A stretch of DNA of 64,000 nucleotides from the IMG/VR virus record IMGVR_UViG_3300024261_002139, positions 1 to 64,000 of that record; one strand, written 5' to 3'. Shown here piece by piece: positions 60,110-64,000 of the stretch. The notes under the pieces were generated by a model. The model was given only the letters and a program-made list of their open reading frames with translations, made no database searches and was not told the origin of the DNA. Positions within the stretch are counted from its first letter, which is position 1. The number at the start of each line of letters is the position of its first letter. The translations under genes were made by a program, and so were the position numbers. This DNA is from a virus.

Positions 60110-62986
60110 ATGGCAAAACTTAGCAAAGACACAATATTAAGAGCGACACAGATAGAGATAGCAGATATCACTTCTCGTGTTTCACAAATCACATCTGCGA
60201 CTTCTAGTGCGGAAGGTGATCAGCTGAAGAATAATGATTTTTTTTCACGAGATGGGATTATTCCGCTTACCAAGAAAGGAAAGATATTTGAAGGTGGGAA
60301 GCTGGTGGACACTTTTGCATCCCCAAGGGCCAACCCCACCGCGATAGATGAATTGATAACCAACATACAGAACGTTCCATCAAACTATGGCGAAGTTGAG
60401 GAAGTTAATAAGTCGAACTACCCAGAAGAAGTTGGAGCACTGACAGTTTCAGCAGGAAAGAGGCTTGTTTCAATTGACAGAAATTTTTATGGCCCCAATG
60501 AACAGGTATATTTAGAGAACTCTGATCCGAGAGAGGGGAAGAACTTTGTTGGAGATCCTCTTCGTGGAAGAACAGGGGCATATTGGACAAAGGACTCAGA
60601 AAATAGAAATTTTACTTTCTTGAACAAGCACAATATCCAAGGTAATGTTCCAGTTAAAATAAATTATCTTGAAGTATACGATGACGAGCCAAGGTACAAT
60701 CACGGTCTTCAGAAAAGTGATTTTGGAAGAACTTGGCAATGGCTTTTGATGAAACCAAACAAAACACAGTTTAAAACCCCAAAGGGGAATTATTCTAAGA
60801 AGCTTTGGTCTTCTTATGTGCAGGGTGGGACATATAGCGGAAAGAAGCTAGGATCTGCAGTTGTTCCAGCGAACAGGGCAGGAACATCTATTGGAGTTTC
60901 AGACAAGATAACGAGCACTAGACCAGGCTCACGACCAGCTGACAGAGGTGATTTCCGCCCATCATCACTAGGCGCCTTGCAAAATTCAGTTGCGAATGTC
61001 CCGACACGAACAGAGATATTCTTCGATCACTCTTTTGATATGGTTGCTCCCTTTGTAGAGAAAGAAGTAGAAAAGATCAATCCAATATTCGGTTCAAAAA
61101 CAGCAGACATAAAAGCAGTATACAATTTCTATATAGATGAATACGAAAGTACCATTTCCAGCAATATAGTATCAGAAAAGACACTTCCCAACATGTATGT
61201 TATGATATCTGAAAATGAGGCATCAAGCCCACCACCGATATTTAAGAAACACATAACTTTGAATAATAACCTGAAGACAGATCAGAAAGCATTTAGTCGT
61301 GTTGGTGAACAAAAATACGATCTAAGGGATAGTCCAATCGGCGAGTACTTCGATCTTTACGGAACTCAATACGGAGAAATAATACGAAAAGATTCTTTAG
61401 AGGATTTAAAAACGACATTTACGAATTTGATGTTTTCTGTGAATGACTTGGGTATGCTTAGGGAGCAAGCAGAAAAGAAAGAAATGTTCCCAATGTTCTT
61501 TGATATAAAATTCTCAACAGATAAAAATGCATTCTTTGCCGAAATTTTGAAAGAAGCAAAGTTGATGGACTATATGACAAACTTTGTTATGAAGATGACG
61601 AAAAACAAACAATTTGAAACGAAAGAATATCAAACAGGAAAAGAAATAGTAATTCAAAGAGGTGAAGAAGTTCAGAGAGAAATGAAGTTTACCACATCCA
61701 GAAGAAGAATGTGGGATATGAACCAGTGGTTAAGCCAGCCATTAGCGAACATACAAATTAGTGGTGGCACATTCTTAGGTGAGATGGACAACAGCATAAT
61801 GGCAGAGAATGGAGAGCAATATAAACTTTTCAACAGTTTGATGCGGATTGTCATGACAGACAAAACCAACAAGCTGATTAGGACAAACTTTCGCACCTAT
61901 GAGGATATGCTGAATGGTAAGCTAGCATATAACGAAACAGTATTATATAGAGTTGCTAAGTTTGAGGGCAGAACTACTTCGGGAGACCCCATACAGAATT
62001 TTTATTTCCCCAACTCCCTAGAAGAAGATATGGTGAGATATGTTGATACCCAAGTTAAATACGACAAGGAATACACATATGTTGTATATGCATATCAAAT
62101 TGTTGTTGGGAACAAGTATTGGTATGACCAAACAAACGCCACCAACAATGAAGAGACCGCTCGGTGTAAACTCTTCCAGGAACCAAGTGTGACTTTGGTA
62201 GAAGTTCCTTATTATAGTTTTGCTGGCAGGATTGTGGACCGCCCACCAGTTATTCCAGATGTGACAATCACGCCGTATAAATCAATTGATAACAAGGTAT
62301 TAATATCTTTTAATACTGGTGTTGGGGATTATAAAGATAACCCAATTGTTATTGAACCAGAAGACAGGACGGAAATAAACAAAATAAGAATGTTACAGAA
62401 GGTTGGCCCCGATGATCCAATTGAATTTGGTAGCGATGATGGGGACTCAACATATGAGGTCTACAGGCTAGACAAAAAACCAGAGAGCTATTCAGACTTT
62501 TCTAAAAACCTTAGAGCTGTTGTTAGCACTGATGTTGATCCGCTCACAGCACAGAAGGCAACATCAGCTGCCTTTGTGGATGTGGTGAAGCCAAACAAAA
62601 AACATTATTATACTTTTAGATCGATTGATGTACATGGCAACAAGTCTAATCCGACAGCACTGTACGAAGTCGAGATGGTTAATGATGCTGGCACTATATA
62701 TCCAGAGTTTAATGTCGTGGACTTTGACAAGCCAGAAACAATAGGGAGCAGAACAGCCAAGAAATACATCCAAATCATACCGACTATCTTTCAGGGCCTT
62801 ATAAACGAAAAAGCTTCTGGGTTTGACAAGGTTGAATCAGCAAACGATTTACCAACAGGTGTCCAGCTTGGCATTGCAGAGGAATCGGTTTGGAATAAGA
62901 AATTCAAATTAGTGATGACCTCTCGGTCTTCTGGCAAAAAAATGCACATCAATTTTGATTTCAAACACAAACACGTGACTACATAA
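60110..62986 (+). CDS. Large virion protein (958 residues) with FN3-like domains
   Basis: AGGG upstream of the ATG. N-terminus is helical and heptad-like (IEIADITSRVSQITSATSS). The middle has long structural segments. About residues 640-670 (YDKEYTYVVYAYQIVVGNKY) and 710-860 (IPDVTITPYKSIDNKVLISF; YEVYRLDKK; KHYYTFRSIDVHGNKSNPTA) read like fibronectin-III or related Ig-fold strands, common in phage tail fibres and adhesins. No catalytic motif seen. Between the glycine-zipper gene and the 63043 gene, it is probably a tail or fibre-attachment structural protein. Confidence 0.6.
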   Translation: MAKLSKDTILRATQIEIADITSRVSQITSATSSAEGDQLKNNDFFSRDGIIPLTKKGKIFEGGKLVDTFASPRANPTAIDELITNIQNVPSNYGEVEEVNKSNYPEEVGALTVSAGKRLVSIDRNFYGPNEQVYLENSDPREGKNFVGDPLRGRTGAYWTKDSENRNFTFLNKHNIQGNVPVKINYLEVYDDEPRYNHGLQKSDFGRTWQWLLMKPNKTQFKTPKGNYSKKLWSSYVQGGTYSGKKLGSAVVPANRAGTSIGVSDKITSTRPGSRPADRGDFRPSSLGALQNSVANVPTRTEIFFDHSFDMVAPFVEKEVEKINPIFGSKTADIKAVYNFYIDEYESTISSNIVSEKTLPNMYVMISENEASSPPPIFKKHITLNNNLKTDQKAFSRVGEQKYDLRDSPIGEYFDLYGTQYGEIIRKDSLEDLKTTFTNLMFSVNDLGMLREQAEKKEMFPMFFDIKFSTDKNAFFAEILKEAKLMDYMTNFVMKMTKNKQFETKEYQTGKEIVIQRGEEVQREMKFTTSRRRMWDMNQWLSQPLANIQISGGTFLGEMDNSIMAENGEQYKLFNSLMRIVMTDKTNKLIRTNFRTYEDMLNGKLAYNETVLYRVAKFEGRTTSGDPIQNFYFPNSLEEDMVRYVDTQVKYDKEYTYVVYAYQIVVGNKYWYDQTNATNNEETARCKLFQEPSVTLVEVPYYSFAGRIVDRPPVIPDVTITPYKSIDNKVLISFNTGVGDYKDNPIVIEPEDRTEINKIRMLQKVGPDDPIEFGSDDGDSTYEVYRLDKKPESYSDFSKNLRAVVSTDVDPLTAQKATSAAFVDVVKPNKKHYYTFRSIDVHGNKSNPTALYEVEMVNDAGTIYPEFNVVDFDKPETIGSRTAKKYIQIIPTIFQGLINEKASGFDKVESANDLPTGVQLGIAEESVWNKKFKLVMTSRSSGKKMHINFDFKHKHVTT

Positions 62987-63012
62987 ACAAAGAAGTATTT
63001 TGTTTCTAAAGA

Positions 63013-63025
63013 ACTATTTATTTAG
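63013..63025 (+). promoter_or_regulatory. ACTATTTATTTAG element before the 63043 gene, candidate late promoter
   Basis: In the 56-base gap, 17 bases before ATG 63043 and just upstream of AAGGAG. It matches the element before the tube gene apart from one inserted T. Confidence 0.4.
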
Positions 63026-63042
63026 CAAAGGAGTTAAAAACT

Positions 63043-63957
63043 ATGGGTTTTCTTGACAATTCTGGAGATATCATTCTAGACGCCGTATTAACGGACACGG
63101 GAAGAATGAGATTAGCAAAGGGCGATGGTTCTTTCAAAATAGCGAAGTTCGCTCTTGGCGATGACGAAGTTGATTATTCTTTATATGATAAGAACAATGC
63201 TAGCGGAAGTGCCTACTTCGATATAAGCATACTCACAACCCCTGTTCTAGAGGCATTCACTGATAATGCTGCTTCTATGAAATCAAAACTTATTTCAATT
63301 CCAGCCACGAACCTGCTATACCTTCCAGTCATGAAGCTGAATGAACTTTATCCAAAAACATCGATGCATTCTAGCGGAGCTTTCATGGTCGCGGTAGACA
63401 AAGAGACTGAAGAAGCGGTGACTATCAATGCAGATGGTGCTGCTGTTGACGGCATTATCCCTGGTTTTACTTTAGTTGGCGGAACTTCGATCAGGGCAGA
63501 CCAGGGCCTGGACACTGCGGAGATATCTCCTGCCTCTACTATCGACTCGCAGTTGTTAGAGACCCAATATATCGTTGAGATAGACAATAGGTTTGGTAAG
63601 ATAGTCAACTACAAGAACGGCAACACTGCTAAGGTTTCTTATATAGATGACGACAGCGTTGCTAGCTATTATTTCACTTCGGGAGTGGATCAGGACTTTG
63701 TTAGAGAGAACACTGATAAAGAAAAATCTACCGGAACAAAACAAGTTATAGCTGGCCCAAGAGGGACTATTTTTCAATTTGGCATAGGAGCTTCGTTGGA
63801 AACAAACACTAGTGATTTCTTGTTTGCGCAGCTTGGTGGCACCGCCACCTTGGAAGGAAGCAGTGTATATTTCATTGATTCAATTGTGAGGATAAACGGA
63901 GCAACAACCGGATATAAACTAGATATACCAGTCAGGTTTGTTAAGCTGGTGAGCTAG
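63043..63957 (+). CDS. Virion structural protein of unknown role
   Basis: 304 residues, strong AAGGAG site. N-terminus MGFLDNSGDIILDAVLTDTG then RMRLAKGDGSFKIAKFALGD matches, in spacing and key residues, the N-terminal module of the gene at 54586 (F-L-D...L-D-x-x-L-T...G...L-x-x-G...F...D-D). The rest is beta-rich and acidic. I cannot give a specific role. A tail-fibre or baseplate peripheral protein is likely from context and from the candidate late element in front. Confidence 0.6.
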   Translation: MGFLDNSGDIILDAVLTDTGRMRLAKGDGSFKIAKFALGDDEVDYSLYDKNNASGSAYFDISILTTPVLEAFTDNAASMKSKLISIPATNLLYLPVMKLNELYPKTSMHSSGAFMVAVDKETEEAVTINADGAAVDGIIPGFTLVGGTSIRADQGLDTAEISPASTIDSQLLETQYIVEIDNRFGKIVNYKNGNTAKVSYIDDDSVASYYFTSGVDQDFVRENTDKEKSTGTKQVIAGPRGTIFQFGIGASLETNTSDFLFAQLGGTATLEGSSVYFIDSIVRINGATTGYKLDIPVRFVKLVS

Positions 63958-63974
63958 GAAGGACATAATAAGAT

Positions 63975-64000
63975 ATGGCAACAGTATTTAAAACTTTTCT
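63975..64000 (+). CDS. Start of the next gene (partial)
   Basis: ATG 63975 preceded by GGAAGG (about 63958-63963). It begins MATVFKTF and runs off the window. Too short to assign. Confidence 0.5.

Noticed and set aside
1-64000. tRNA genes
   Set aside because: Apart from the tmRNA tRNA-like domain, I found no cloverleaf with a matching acceptor and T arm in the gaps. A tRNAscan run would settle this.

Overview
The window reads as part of the genome of a large, AT-rich, T4-like contractile-tailed phage (myovirus). The evidence is a syntenic set of T4-type virion genes: a gp5-like spike with a peptidase, gp25, gp6, a gp15-like tail terminator, tail sheath gp18, tail tube gp19 and a gp26/gp51-like pair. 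It also has a gp55-like late sigma factor and a PIN-PhoH ATPase. PhoH, a large sugar-modification island and several very large virion proteins are typical of environmental, often marine, T4-like phages. The host cannot be named from the sequence. A lipobox lipoprotein and surface-polysaccharide-type sugar genes fit a Gram-negative host (inference).

Region by region. (1) 1-4295: virion-associated or unknown proteins, including a 736-residue protein that joins a ligase-like KxDG nucleotidyltransferase, an HxGH nucleotidyltransferase and a cysteine cluster, then a small Fis-like HTH protein. (2) 4296-4864: the only long non-coding stretch. It holds a structured leader and a complete one-piece tmRNA (ssrA, 4534-4839). 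The tmRNA has the G3-U alanine identity pair, an encoded CCA, a long helix 2 and a tag frame reading ANDNVEFVPAAIAA-stop. (3) 4865-9769: a deaminase-fold protein lacking the catalytic Glu, the only minus-strand gene (a trypsin-like lipoprotein protease), phoH, a HExxH peptidase and a Cas4/RecB-type nuclease. (4) 9782-20283: eleven tightly coupled genes for sugar synthesis and transfer (five glycosyltransferases, two methyltransferases, acetyltransferase, epimerase/dehydratase, aminotransferase and UDP-sugar-type dehydrogenase). (5) 20276-23638: DUF2061-APS kinase fusion, HAD phosphatase, NMNAT-like enzyme, zinc ribbon protein, membrane protein and late sigma factor. (6) 23638-64000: tail and baseplate morphogenesis, with giant proteins of 2212, 1276, 2674, 1479 and 958 residues.

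How the genes fit together. The gp55-like sigma factor would direct late transcription of the tail block. A recurrent CTA(T/C)TTAT element sits in the gap before several of these genes and is a candidate late promoter. The tail block encodes spike, wedge, terminator, sheath, tube, assembly chaperones and probable adhesive parts, including a LamG-like domain and three consecutive six-bladed YWTD propellers. The sugar island probably alters a host-surface or virion glycan. The tmRNA would supply phage-encoded ribosome rescue with its own degradation tag.

Most notable items: the phage tmRNA, the three-propeller YWTD virion protein, the ligase-like/HxGH fusion, the antisense lipoprotein protease and the candidate frameshift site in the gp26/gp51 overlap. 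Family assignments were made by reading motifs. No database search was possible.
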